Shown piece by piece: positions 8,785 through 18,640 of a stretch of 64,000 bases of DNA. The first letter of the stretch is position 1; every line of letters starts with the position of its first letter. A program made the translations under genes and the position numbers. Under the pieces are notes generated by a model, which saw only the letters and a program-made list of their open reading frames with translations, was not told where the DNA came from and did no database searches. The DNA comes from M3007 sp035299505 (GTDB taxonomy: Bacteria; Bacteroidota; Bacteroidia; Chitinophagales; Saprospiraceae), in the NCBI GenBank assembly GCA_035299505.1, contig DATGWL010000110.1:1-64000 (forward strand). Direction: 5' to 3'.

Positions 8785-10347
8785 TCAAGATAATACAAAT
8801 AATTTGATCATCGTATTTCCCTTATTTGTTTTCATTTTCAGGAAGTAAATGCCTTGCCCCACATTCGCAGGCAATACCAGGGATTCTTCATTTTTTCCGA
8901 CTGCTCTTTCAGCATTTAGCAGAACCCCAATACTTCGTCCCTGACTATCAATGAGTTCTAATTCAATTTGAGTGGCAAAAGGCAACTCATAAGCAAAGGA
9001 GAACAACCGGCCATTGATGGGATTAGGGTATACATTTAATGCCTTTATCACTTGGCCAGCATCTGCAGTACCGGAAGAACTGGGTGCTAAAAACCGGTAA
9101 AAAGAACCTTGTATCATGTCCGGGCTTGTGTAATACCCCATAGCTCCAATTTTACCATCAGGTTGTACTAATCCATCAAAAAACAGGGCCGTTGGATCTT
9201 CCGGAAAATATAATCCTGCAGGCCCAAAGCCTTGATCAGGGAAACCCTGAGCGTCATACCGGCCAATGAAACCTGTCCCCTGAAAATTGCCACCAAACAC
9301 GACAATTTTCCCATCAGGCTGCAATACTGCCCGGCGAATCGAGGACATAGTATTAGGCCTAATCACAAACATGACTCCGCGTCCCTGAACGCCATAGGTT
9401 TCATCTGCTTCGCCATTCGGGTGGTACTTGAAAATGGACACTTCTATGGCATTTTCATCCCAAAGATTAATCTGAGTAGCAACAAAAAAATCATTACCGG
9501 GTAGCGGGATTATATCAGTCACCTCACTTGCCGTTGGGATGATGACCATGCCATTTTCTCCAAAAGAACCTAACCGGTTTCCATCTTCATCAAATTGTAC
9601 TATAGATAGGTGTCGGTTAGAGGCATCCACTTCTATGGAAATAGCGGCTAAAATCTGGTTTTCGGCATTGATATTTAAAACAAAATCATTACCAAAATTA
9701 GCACCTCCAAACTCAGAAACTGGCAATTTGACAATGCCTGAAGCACCAAACGTTTGATCCAAACTCCCATTTGAATTTAATCGGCCCATCGCTCTTTCTG
9801 TGCCATTAAAAAACATCCAACAAGAAAATAAAATTTTACCATCTGGCTGAAGGTTCATATCCAGTGTCGTACGTGTGTCTGTACCGGTCCAAACAGGAAC
9901 AGATGCCGCACCAAACGAACCGAAAGAAAAATCGGTAGTGCCGTTAGCCTTCAAGCGGAATATCTTACACGCACCTTTACTCCGCCCGGTTACCAGAATT
10001 TTACCGTCTGGCTGCACAATGATTTTTGAAACCAATCCAAATTGAAGATCATTAGAAATCCATTCACCTCCATTACCAAAGGTAGTATCTAAGGCACCAT
10101 CCGAATTATGACGCACAACGCAGGCTCTCACTCCACCCTGTGGCGGCACATAATAGCCTCCAGCAAGGATTTTCCCATCTGGCTGTAATGCAGTACACCA
10201 GGTAATGCTTTGGCCCAGAGAGACTTGAAAATTAATTTTCCCGTTGACCCCAAAGGCAGGATCCGGGATTAGTGTTTGAGAAACTAGAACAGAAGACCAA
10301 GTCAGAAAGAGTAGGCTAAACAAAAAATTTCTTTGGTTCATGACCAT
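8785..10347 (-). CDS. Delta-60 repeat protein with type A T9SS sorting domain
   Basis: 520 residues; a second in-frame ATG at 10339-10341 would shorten it by two residues. The signal peptide ends near VLVSQ. The body consists of repeated blades of about 50-60 residues carrying LQPDGKILAGG, VQPDGKILVTG, LQPDGKILFSC and similar, each followed by a phrase like GALDTTFGNGG. This is the delta-60 repeat, predicted to form a beta-propeller. The C-terminus (NVYPNPING to KLFVLS) is a type A sorting domain. It is likely surface-exposed, with unknown ligand. It is convergent with the 7742 gene. Confidence 0.88.
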   Translation of the reverse strand: MVMNQRNFLFSLLFLTWSSVLVSQTLIPDPAFGVNGKINFQVSLGQSITWCTALQPDGKILAGGYYVPPQGGVRACVVRHNSDGALDTTFGNGGEWISNDLQFGLVSKIIVQPDGKILVTGRSKGACKIFRLKANGTTDFSFGSFGAASVPVWTGTDTRTTLDMNLQPDGKILFSCWMFFNGTERAMGRLNSNGSLDQTFGASGIVKLPVSEFGGANFGNDFVLNINAENQILAAISIEVDASNRHLSIVQFDEDGNRLGSFGENGMVIIPTASEVTDIIPLPGNDFFVATQINLWDENAIEVSIFKYHPNGEADETYGVQGRGVMFVIRPNTMSSIRRAVLQPDGKIVVFGGNFQGTGFIGRYDAQGFPDQGFGPAGLYFPEDPTALFFDGLVQPDGKIGAMGYYTSPDMIQGSFYRFLAPSSSGTADAGQVIKALNVYPNPINGRLFSFAYELPFATQIELELIDSQGRSIGVLLNAERAVGKNEESLVLPANVGQGIYFLKMKTNKGNTMIKLFVLS

Positions 10348-10487
10348 TTAATTTAAGGTTGGAAGAAAAAAAGCACTGTTGAATCAGGCAGTTATTGCAC
10401 TCCACAAAAGTGAGGCGCCAATCAACCCAAAAACAGGACAGTTTTTTCACTCCATTCCTAAGCATTAAATGTCAATAAACAGCCCAC

Positions 10488-12473
10488 TCACTTCTTCAAC
10501 GACGGATCCACTGCATACGCCTTTTCAAACCATTCCGTAGATTTTTCCGGCTGCCCCATATCCTTGTACGCTGAGCCAATGTAGAAATACAGGGTACCCG
10601 ACTTGGTGTTATCGGCGTATTTGAGGCCCTCTTTCCATTGTTCGATGGCTTCCGGGAATTTGCGCTGCATTGCCAAAATAGCGCCAAGGTTGCGACGACC
10701 GTCCACAAAACGCGGATCAAATTCCACTGCTTTGCGGTACACCTCCTCAGCTTTTTCCGGCTGATTGCGGGTGAAATAGATTTTACCCATGTTAGACAGC
10801 ACCTCGGAGTTGTTGTATCGATATTTTAACGATTCCTGGTAATCTGCCAGCGCCTGGTCCCAGGCTGCCTTTTGTTCTGCCGGATCCTTGAGCACCTCGC
10901 CAAGGCGGAAATATGCCAGGCCGCGACTACCATAAGCGTCGTGGTATTTTGGATAGAGTTCAATACATTTATCGTAACAGGCAATGCCTTTGCGCACCAT
11001 TTCCACGTCTTTCACCACACTTTCTTTTTCGTCCATACCCTGACGCACTACTTCCAGTGCGTTATGGTAATTCAGCTTGGCGCAATTGGGCGAGCTGGGC
11101 AGGTCTGCAGCATACAGCGAGGCACTGTCGTACCAGGCGCCATTGCGGAAAACCGTTTTGAGCGAGTAGGCTGCCAGTAAAGCGCCCACCGCAATCCACA
11201 ACATGGTACCCTTGCCGTTCGGATTCCAGATCTGCTTCATATCGTCGATCTTGAAAATCTTGCCAAAAAGCCAGGCAACGCCCAAGGCAAACCCAAATGA
11301 AGGTATGTACAAGAGACGTTCGCCGTACGAGGTACCGATCATCATCAGTACGTTGCTGAATACTGAGAAAGTAGCCAGGTAAAACAGGATAGCGAACGAC
11401 AAAAAATGCCGTTTAGGCAGCTGCACGAGCGCCCACACGCCCATGCCCAGGTAGGAGAAAAAGCCGGCCAGCGCACGCCAGTCGCTAAAACTCACGGCCT
11501 TGACCTGCGGATAACCCATATCGCACACCAAAGGATGCGGGAAAATCAGTGTCCACAGGTAGCGGCCACACATCATGAAGGCAGAAGCCAGTCGTTCGCC
11601 CTGATTTTTGCTTTCCACCATGAAATTATCCAGAATGGAATATGCTTCCTGATATGGCTGCGCATCCAGGATTTTTTTGCGCACCAGCAGGAAAATCACG
11701 GCAGGAACCAGCAAAGCGCCTACCACTTTGATGATTTTATTGGTTGCAGCCGGTGCAAAATACCAGATAGCCAGCGGGAATACCGCCAGCAGGGTGATGG
11801 CACTTTCTTTGGAGAACATGGCAATACCATAGCAAATCACTGCCATGATCAGCCATTTGGCCTGATCCTTTCCGATATATTCCCAGATAGCACGCAAGGT
11901 GAGCGTACCGAACAGCATGGCCAGAATTTCGTCGCGGCTTTTGATATTGGCTACCACTTCTGTGTGTACCGGGTGAGCCATGAACACCAGCACCGCAATA
12001 GCCGCCAGTACCGGCGGATGCGCAGCCAGCACCCGGCGCCAGGTAGACCAAAGCACCCAACCCGTAAGGCCATAGAACAATACGTTCATGAAGTGCCCCA
12101 GGAAAGGTTTATCAGGCGACATCTGCCATTCCCAGGCGAACATGGTGAGCGGGATGGGGCGGTAGAGCGAGCCCGGACTGTTCCAGGAACCAAAACGGTA
12201 CTCCGTGGAAAAGATCAGGCCAATGTTCTTCAATCCGCCCTTGGTGATCCAGTTGGATTTAATGATGGAAAAATCATCGAGCGTATATTGATGCCCCAGG
12301 GTATTGAGGTACAATAACACGCCGAGCAGGGCAGCGGCGAGTCCAACCCACATGACACCCTGAATATCGGAGTCGGGAAGCAATACAGCTGAAGTCCTGG
12401 GATTGGATGATTTGGCCGGGGAAGCCACTTTTTTGGGCTGAGGCGCCGGTCTCTGTGATTTTTGTTTTGACAT
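10488..12473 (-). CDS. TMTC-like multi-pass membrane protein with C-terminal TPR repeats
   Basis: 661 residues. A basic, Pro/Lys-rich cytoplasmic tail of about 40 residues is followed by about ten hydrophobic segments (about 42-435) and then TPR units (about 480-660, for example YGSRGLAYFRLGEVLKDPA and VLSNMGKIYFTRNQPEKAEE). The first loop carries TLDDFSII, and later LYRPIPL and HTEVVANIKSRDEILA. These are hallmarks of GT-C fold proteins related to the TMTC/O-mannosyltransferase group, in which the acidic DD pair is the catalytic candidate. A lipid-linked sugar transferase acting on exported proteins is plausible but unproven. It is divergent from the CotH operon. Confidence 0.82.
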   Translation of the reverse strand: MSKQKSQRPAPQPKKVASPAKSSNPRTSAVLLPDSDIQGVMWVGLAAALLGVLLYLNTLGHQYTLDDFSIIKSNWITKGGLKNIGLIFSTEYRFGSWNSPGSLYRPIPLTMFAWEWQMSPDKPFLGHFMNVLFYGLTGWVLWSTWRRVLAAHPPVLAAIAVLVFMAHPVHTEVVANIKSRDEILAMLFGTLTLRAIWEYIGKDQAKWLIMAVICYGIAMFSKESAITLLAVFPLAIWYFAPAATNKIIKVVGALLVPAVIFLLVRKKILDAQPYQEAYSILDNFMVESKNQGERLASAFMMCGRYLWTLIFPHPLVCDMGYPQVKAVSFSDWRALAGFFSYLGMGVWALVQLPKRHFLSFAILFYLATFSVFSNVLMMIGTSYGERLLYIPSFGFALGVAWLFGKIFKIDDMKQIWNPNGKGTMLWIAVGALLAAYSLKTVFRNGAWYDSASLYAADLPSSPNCAKLNYHNALEVVRQGMDEKESVVKDVEMVRKGIACYDKCIELYPKYHDAYGSRGLAYFRLGEVLKDPAEQKAAWDQALADYQESLKYRYNNSEVLSNMGKIYFTRNQPEKAEEVYRKAVEFDPRFVDGRRNLGAILAMQRKFPEAIEQWKEGLKYADNTKSGTLYFYIGSAYKDMGQPEKSTEWFEKAYAVDPSLKK

Positions 12474-12551
12474 GTTGATGTCCGGATTTTTTCGCGGGCT
12501 AATGTACGACGACTTGTTTTACCGCAAAAATTAGCGAATTGACCGATTTCT

Positions 12552-12584
12552 TTTGAGCGGTTAAAAGGTTTGCGCCTACATTCG
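12552..12584 (+). promoter_or_regulatory. Candidate Bacteroidota promoter for the CotH-VTC operon
   Basis: TTTG at 12552-12555 (-33-like) and TACATTCG at 12577-12584 (one mismatch to TAnnTTTG) are spaced 21 bases apart. They lie about 80 bases before the first gene, ahead of a leader hairpin. This is pattern-based only. Confidence 0.35.
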
Positions 12585-12591
12585 CCTGTAG

Positions 12592-12632
12592 AATACTGCT
12601 AAATCCGGGCATTCGCACACATTAAGCAGTAT
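12592..12632 (+). promoter_or_regulatory. Leader hairpin before the first CotH gene
   Basis: Perfect 9-bp arms AATACTGCT (12592-12600) and AGCAGTATT (12624-12632) enclose a 23-base loop in the presumed 5' untranslated region. It ends with TTTTCC, so it could act as an attenuator or mRNA stabiliser, which is inference. Confidence 0.4.
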
Positions 12633-12665
12633 TTTCCGACTGTTCAATCACTATTTTCTGTATCC

Positions 12666-14918
12666 ATGAACCTTCGCTTGCTGGCATTTTTTTGCCTACC
12701 CATTACCGTTTCGGCCCAAAACCTTTACGACCCTGCTGTTGTGCAGGAAATCAAACTCACGTTTTATCAAAGCAACTGGGACTACAAACTGGACTCCCTC
12801 AAAGCTATTGACAATGGAGATTACCTGCTGGCCAAGTCGGTGGAAATCAATGGCATATTATTCGACTCTGTGGGTGTAAAATACAAGGGCAACAGCTCTT
12901 ACAGCGCCAACAACAACAAAAACCCTCTGCACATTGAGCTGAATTTTGTCAAGAAAGGACAGAGTTACAACGGCATCAAAGACATCAAACTGGGCAATGG
13001 CTTTTCTGATCCTACCTTTGTGCGCGAGCCGCTTTCCTATGAAATAGCCCGAAAATACATGGATGCGCCCCTTTCCAACCATGCCAAGGTATGGATAAAC
13101 GGCACGTATTGGGGTGTTTATAGCAATACCGAGAGCATCAACAAAGCCTTCCTGCAAAAACATTTTGCCACCAATGGCGACAATGCTTTTTTCAAATGCA
13201 ATCCGGAAGATTTTGGCGGACCCGGCACCGGCGGCAACTACCCGGATTTGGTGTACAGCAGCGCTGACAGCGCTTTTTACTACAATAAATATGATATCCA
13301 ATCAGATTACGGATGGGCAGAACTGCTGGATCTGATGGAAACGCTGAAAAACAACCCCAACAGCGTGGAAAGCGTGCTGGATGTAGACCGCGCCCTCTGG
13401 ATGCTGGCATTCAACAACGTGTTGGTGAACCTTGATTCCTACACCGGAGCTTTTGGTCAGAACTACTACCTGTATTACGATGAAAACGATCGGTTTTTGA
13501 GCACTTTGTGGGATTTGAACATGAGTTTCGGTGGATTTCCTCTGCTAAGCGCCAATCAGTTTCTCACCCAAACCCAGATGAAACAGCTGGATCCTCTGGT
13601 ACAATCCAGCAACTCCAGCCGGCCCCTGATCAAGCAATTGCTTGCCAACCCTACCTGGAAACGCATGTATCTGGCGCACCTCAAGACCATTTTGACGGAA
13701 AATTTTGCTTCTGAAGACGATTACAAGGATCGGGCGCTGGAGATGCAGGCTTTGATTGATGCGGCAGTGCAGTCAGACACCAAGAAATTTTATTCCTATG
13801 CCAATTTCCAGGCAAACGTAACCAGCTCTGTCAATACCGGTGGTGGCGGCGGATTCGGCACAGTGCCAGGTATTGCAGATTTAATGAATGCGCGGTACAA
13901 CTTCCTGATCAGCAATACCAACCTGACAGCTCAGGCGCCTTCCATCAGCAACGTGAGCGGGAGCGGCATCAGCACCTATTGGGTAACAGCGCAAGTGACC
14001 AATGCCGTTACGGTAACCCTGGCCTGGCGGGAAGATTCTTCAGATGTGTTCCAGAAGGTAACCATGCTGGACGATGGCCTGCATCAGGATGGCGCGGCTG
14101 GCGATGGCGTATTCGGCGCATCTTTTGTTATGCTGGACCCTACCATGCAATACTACATTTATGCAGAAAACGCTCAGGCGGGCATATTCAGCCCGGCCCG
14201 GGCCGAGCATGAGTTTTACATGGCAACCCCCAATTTGCCCAATGCCGGCGATATTGTGATCAACGAAATTTTGGCCGACAATGAAAGCGGTGAGGCCGAT
14301 GAGGCCGGCGAACTGGAAGACTGGGTGGAATTGTACAACAACACCAATCAGCCAGTGAGTATTTTTGGTTTATATTTGTCTGACGACCCCGCCGAACGCA
14401 ACAAATGGGCTTTCCCGGCCAATGTGAGCATTCCGGCACATGGCTATTTGATTGTGTGGATGGACAACGATGATCTCCAGGGGCCATTCCATGCCAACTT
14501 CAAACTGGCGGCCGGCGGCGAAACCCTGATCCTTTCCAACGGTACGTCTACGGTGCTGGATGAAGTGACCTTTAGCCAGCAATTGCCCGATGTAACCTAT
14601 GGCCGTTACCCGAACGGAACCGGCAATTTCACCTTTATGCCGCCCACATTCAACGCAGAAAACTCACTGACAATAGATACACATGAGCCTCAAAATCAGG
14701 CTATTTTGCGCATTTTACCCAACCCCAACACCGGGCAGTTCCGTTTGGAATCCAGCGAGCCGCTTTCACAGGTACGCGTGCTGAATGCCTGGGGCCAACA
14801 AGTATTTAGCCAGTTTCCGGATCAGGCAAGCAGCGTAACACTACAATTGGAATCCTTACCTGCAGGCGTTTATTGGATAAAAACCGATCTTGGGCAAACC
14901 CGATTCGTAAAAATGTAA
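12666..14918 (+). CDS. CotH kinase-family protein with lamin-tail domain and type A T9SS domain
   Basis: 750 residues with a signal peptide (MNLRLLAFFCLPITVSA). Residues about 25-410 are a CotH-type atypical kinase domain, with GVKYKGNSS, a WGVYSNTESINKAFL region and the segment ending WDLNMSFGG. The second Asp of the usual WDxD motif is Asn here. A linker/Ig-like part is followed by a lamin-tail domain (about 535-650: INEILADNESGE, DWVELYNNTNQPV, WAFPANVSIP). A type A sorting domain ends the protein (LPNPNTGQF to TRFVKM). CotH proteins of spore coats phosphorylate protein targets; here the protein would act outside the cell. It is the first gene of a five-gene operon. Confidence 0.9.
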   Translation: MNLRLLAFFCLPITVSAQNLYDPAVVQEIKLTFYQSNWDYKLDSLKAIDNGDYLLAKSVEINGILFDSVGVKYKGNSSYSANNNKNPLHIELNFVKKGQSYNGIKDIKLGNGFSDPTFVREPLSYEIARKYMDAPLSNHAKVWINGTYWGVYSNTESINKAFLQKHFATNGDNAFFKCNPEDFGGPGTGGNYPDLVYSSADSAFYYNKYDIQSDYGWAELLDLMETLKNNPNSVESVLDVDRALWMLAFNNVLVNLDSYTGAFGQNYYLYYDENDRFLSTLWDLNMSFGGFPLLSANQFLTQTQMKQLDPLVQSSNSSRPLIKQLLANPTWKRMYLAHLKTILTENFASEDDYKDRALEMQALIDAAVQSDTKKFYSYANFQANVTSSVNTGGGGGFGTVPGIADLMNARYNFLISNTNLTAQAPSISNVSGSGISTYWVTAQVTNAVTVTLAWREDSSDVFQKVTMLDDGLHQDGAAGDGVFGASFVMLDPTMQYYIYAENAQAGIFSPARAEHEFYMATPNLPNAGDIVINEILADNESGEADEAGELEDWVELYNNTNQPVSIFGLYLSDDPAERNKWAFPANVSIPAHGYLIVWMDNDDLQGPFHANFKLAAGGETLILSNGTSTVLDEVTFSQQLPDVTYGRYPNGTGNFTFMPPTFNAENSLTIDTHEPQNQAILRILPNPNTGQFRLESSEPLSQVRVLNAWGQQVFSQFPDQASSVTLQLESLPAGVYWIKTDLGQTRFVKM

Positions 14919-14999
14919 CCTTATTTCCCCGAGTTAGCCTCCCGCCAAACTGAACGCCAACTCAAGCACTCAAACACTCAACAACTAAAACACTCATTT

Positions 15000-17525
15000 A
15001 TGCTACGTCTAAACATTCTCTTGCTCTTGATGAGCCTTGCCTGGTCTATGCAAGCTCAGGTAGTTATCAATGAATATTCCTGCGCCAATCTGCAGCAGTT
15101 TTACGATTACTACCAAAGTACTGAAGACTGGATAGAGCTTTACAACAACACCAACAGCTCAGTGGATTTGTCTGGCTATCATTTGAGCGACAACAACAAC
15201 AAGCCCACCAAGTGGACCTTCCCGGCCAATACAACCATACCGGCGCAGGGCTACCTGTACGTGTGGTGTTCCGGTCGCGACCTGAAAGATCCACAAGGCT
15301 CCTTACATACCAATTTTAAACTCACGCAAACCAAATCCAATCCGGAACAACTGGTGTTGGCGGCTCCCGGAGGCAGTATTTTGCAAGAAATTGATCTGGT
15401 AAAAACACAGGTACACCAATCTGTGGCCCGTTTCCCTGATGGTAGCAATGAATGGCGCATTTGCACCGAACCAACACTCGGCGCCACCAATAACAACAGC
15501 CCAACGGCCATTGCCTTTGCTGCCCGTCCGACCATGAATCAAACCGCCGGCTTCTATCAAGGCTCGGTTACCGTGGCTATCAGCACCAGCGAACCCAATG
15601 CCATTATCCGGTATACAGTGGATGGTTCAGAGCCAACCATCAATGCCCAGGAATACACCGGGCCGCTTGTATTAACGCAATCTACGGTAGTCAAAGCGGC
15701 AACTTTCAGCAATAACCCACTGATTTTGCCCAGTTTTGTGCAGTTCAATACCTATTTTATAGACGATGAGCACAGCCTGGCAGTTATTTCTGTATCCTCC
15801 GATCAGGTAATTGAACTGGCCAATGGCAACCAAAGCCTCCGTCCATGGGGCAGTATTGAGTATTTCGACAAGAACCGCGATAGAAAGGCCCGCACATACG
15901 GCGAACTGAACAGCCATGGACAGGATTCATGGGCCAACGACCAGCGCAGCCTCGACTGGGTGAGCCGGGATGAAATGGGCTACAACGCAGTAATCAACGA
16001 AAAACTCTTCCCGCTCACCGAACGCGACGAGTTCCAGCGTATCATCCTGCGCGCTTCAGGCGACGACAACTATCCTGCCGCGCACCACGCAGCCAATGAG
16101 GGTAGTGCGCATGTGCGCGATGCCTATATCCATAATCTGGCCAAACGTGGCGGTTTGAACCTGGATGTGCGCACTGCGGAAAAATGCATTGTATACCTGA
16201 ACGGACAATATTGGGGTGTGTATGATATGCGTGAGCTGCCGGACGACCATGATTTTACCGAGCACTATTATGGTCAGGGCGAATACGACTTGCAGTATGT
16301 GCTTACCTGGGGCTGGACCTGGGCTGAGTATGGCGGCCAGCAAGCCATCAACGACTGGCATGCCATGCGCAGTTATATTCTGAACAATAACATGAACAAC
16401 CCCGACAAATTCAAATACGTTGAAGACCGTTATGACTACAAAAGCTTGATTGACTATGTGATAGTAAACTCCTTTACGGTTTGCACCGACTGGCTCAACT
16501 ATAATACCGGCATCTGGCGCGGCTTGAATCCGGAGGGTGGGCACCAGAAATGGGGCTATATTTTGTGGGATAACGACGCTACTTTTGATCACTACATCAA
16601 CTACACCGGCCTGCCATCTACCCAACCAGACGCTCCGCCGTGTGATGCAGAAGGACTGACCGGCGGTTCAGATCCGGAGCAGCATATTCGGGTATTGAAC
16701 AAATTGCGCACCAATCAGGCAGTAGAACGGTACTACGTTACACGCATGGCCGACATGATGTACACTGTTTTTGGTTGTGAAAACATGTTGAACTATCTGG
16801 ACACCATTGAAGGCCTGATTGATCCGGAAATGACGCGCCATGCTATTCGTTGGGATGGCACTTATGCAGAATGGAAGAACAATATCAATGAATTGCGGGA
16901 TTTCATCACGGAGCGTTGCGAGTTGCTGCCTACCCTGATGGACGATTGTTATACGGTAACCGGCCCATATCAAACAGTGGTGGCTGTAGATCCGCCACTT
17001 GCAGGTACAGTGAACATCAATACCCTGACCTTTACAGCGGATCAGTTCCCGCATAGTCAGCCATATTTTGGCGGATCAGACGCAGGCCTGAACCTTTGGG
17101 CCATTGCGGATCAAGCTGCCGGATACAAATTTGACCATTGGTCGGCTGGTAGCCATACCTTTACCGATCCTGATTCCAGCTATGCATACCTGAACCTGAC
17201 AACAGCGGATACCATCGTAGCGCATTTCAGCAAAGTGAGCACGGCTGTTGAGGAGCCTGGAGCAACACAAAAGCCAAGCTTTGTGGCAACCCCAACCCTG
17301 TTCCAGAATGACCTGACGGTAAACTTCAACCTGCCTGAAAAGTCTAAACTCAGCTTCCGTTTGTTCAATCTGTTAGGCAACCAGGTAGCAGAAAACCTCG
17401 TAGGGGAAACAAACGGCAAAGGCGTAGCCCGATTTAATCTGGCCAACCTTACACCAGGTGTGTATTTCCTCAAATGTGCTACAGGAACATTTGAACAAAC
17501 CATCAAACTGGTGAAAAGCAACTAA
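15000..17525 (+). CDS. Lamin-tail and CotH kinase-family secreted protein with type A T9SS domain
   Basis: 841 residues with a signal peptide ending near MQAQ. The order of domains differs from the preceding gene: lamin tail first (about 20-130, VINEYSCANLQ, DWIELYNNTNSSV), then a chitobiase-like Ig domain (about 180-240, IRYTVDGSEPTINAQ), then CotH (about 255-640). The CotH part keeps WDNDATFD, the canonical acidic pair. A SusD-like DHWSAG segment and a type A sorting domain (TPTLFQNDL to KLVKSN) close it. The 81-base gap before it contains CACTCA-type short repeats and no terminator, so it is probably cotranscribed with the first CotH gene. Confidence 0.9.
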   Translation: MLRLNILLLLMSLAWSMQAQVVINEYSCANLQQFYDYYQSTEDWIELYNNTNSSVDLSGYHLSDNNNKPTKWTFPANTTIPAQGYLYVWCSGRDLKDPQGSLHTNFKLTQTKSNPEQLVLAAPGGSILQEIDLVKTQVHQSVARFPDGSNEWRICTEPTLGATNNNSPTAIAFAARPTMNQTAGFYQGSVTVAISTSEPNAIIRYTVDGSEPTINAQEYTGPLVLTQSTVVKAATFSNNPLILPSFVQFNTYFIDDEHSLAVISVSSDQVIELANGNQSLRPWGSIEYFDKNRDRKARTYGELNSHGQDSWANDQRSLDWVSRDEMGYNAVINEKLFPLTERDEFQRIILRASGDDNYPAAHHAANEGSAHVRDAYIHNLAKRGGLNLDVRTAEKCIVYLNGQYWGVYDMRELPDDHDFTEHYYGQGEYDLQYVLTWGWTWAEYGGQQAINDWHAMRSYILNNNMNNPDKFKYVEDRYDYKSLIDYVIVNSFTVCTDWLNYNTGIWRGLNPEGGHQKWGYILWDNDATFDHYINYTGLPSTQPDAPPCDAEGLTGGSDPEQHIRVLNKLRTNQAVERYYVTRMADMMYTVFGCENMLNYLDTIEGLIDPEMTRHAIRWDGTYAEWKNNINELRDFITERCELLPTLMDDCYTVTGPYQTVVAVDPPLAGTVNINTLTFTADQFPHSQPYFGGSDAGLNLWAIADQAAGYKFDHWSAGSHTFTDPDSSYAYLNLTTADTIVAHFSKVSTAVEEPGATQKPSFVATPTLFQNDLTVNFNLPEKSKLSFRLFNLLGNQVAENLVGETNGKGVARFNLANLTPGVYFLKCATGTFEQTIKLVKSN

Positions 17526-17554
17526 GAGCTTGTACCTAACCTTTATATTATACC

Positions 17555-18619
17555 TTGCAACACGAATTGAAACGTTTTTTGGGAGGATTGGTCATTTTGG
17601 CTGTGTTGGCTGCCGCTCTGTATGTACCGATGACACTACCCTATGCCAGTGAGAGCATTGGAAGGGTGTTGCCGGTACAGGAGTGGCGGTTGGTACAGGA
17701 TCAAACCGGGCGCTTAACTTCTATTATACGGGATCATAAAACCGGCACTGCGCAGCAGATTGATGCCTTTCAATTCGAGCAAGGCGATTTTTCCGGCATT
17801 AAGATCGATATTCCCTCTGGGTCGTTTGTGTCTGCAGGCGATACCGTAGTGCGCATGTATTCCATCCGGCAGCGGGAGGAAATACAGCAGATTGAAGCGC
17901 AATTAACCCTGTATGGCGCTCAGCTCCAATCGGACATTACAGGCGACAAACCGCCCATTGTTGAAGAGGCTGAAAACAAGTTGCACTTTGCAGAACAGGA
18001 TCTGAAGTTGAAGGAGGATTTTTACCACCTGAAGAAAAAACTCAAAGGAGAAGGTTTGATAGCGGCTACGGAATTCCAGATTGCAGAAAACGAATGGAAT
18101 TTGGCCAAAATCCAGGTAGAAATTGCCCGAAAATACCTGGAAAATGTCAACACCGGTTTAAAAACAGAAACCGTTGGCGTTACCCAGGCACAACTGCAGG
18201 GCCTGAAAAACCGGCTTCAGATACTCAAACAAAAAGGCCTGTCGTTTGTCATCCGAGCGCCTTTTTCCGGCTGGATTACCACTTCCGCGCTTCCGGAAGA
18301 ACTACTCACCCTGCAACGCGCAGATGAGTATGTGGTGAAAATACCCGTTCGGGTAGAACAGCTCCGACACCTGCACAAGGATATCGGCATTTCCGTAAAA
18401 GATGTGCAAAGCGGCCATGTTTTCCAGGGAGAATATGGCTCAATCGGCACAAAAGTGGAAGTACTGGACAACCGTCAGGTATCCATACTCACTGCCTACG
18501 TACAACCCGACAGCACCGGCGCCCGTCTAAGCACCGGCGTATCTACCATCTGCCGACTCGATTTCGGAAAAATTAACCAAAGAGAATACCTGCTCCGAAT
18601 ACTCAACTTCCAACCCTAA
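17555..18619 (+). CDS. HlyD-like membrane-anchored protein
   Basis: 354 residues from a TTG start. The transmembrane anchor begins only about ten residues after it (GGLVILAVLAAALYVPMTL), so the non-ATG start is needed to keep the anchor. It has the usual membrane-fusion-protein build: a lipoyl-like half around 75-95 (DIPSGSFVSAGDTVVRM), a long coiled coil (about 105-225, EEIQQIEAQL to RLQILKQKG), the second lipoyl half (SFVIRAPFSGWITT), and a beta-barrel part to the end. No ABC or outer-membrane partner is adjacent, so a spanning or scaffold role between the envelope layers and the neighbouring CotH/VTC proteins is inferred. It starts 29 bases after the previous gene. Confidence 0.85.
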   Translation: MQHELKRFLGGLVILAVLAAALYVPMTLPYASESIGRVLPVQEWRLVQDQTGRLTSIIRDHKTGTAQQIDAFQFEQGDFSGIKIDIPSGSFVSAGDTVVRMYSIRQREEIQQIEAQLTLYGAQLQSDITGDKPPIVEEAENKLHFAEQDLKLKEDFYHLKKKLKGEGLIAATEFQIAENEWNLAKIQVEIARKYLENVNTGLKTETVGVTQAQLQGLKNRLQILKQKGLSFVIRAPFSGWITTSALPEELLTLQRADEYVVKIPVRVEQLRHLHKDIGISVKDVQSGHVFQGEYGSIGTKVEVLDNRQVSILTAYVQPDSTGARLSTGVSTICRLDFGKINQREYLLRILNFQP

Positions 18620-18640
18620 CTCACTCATTCACTCACTCTT

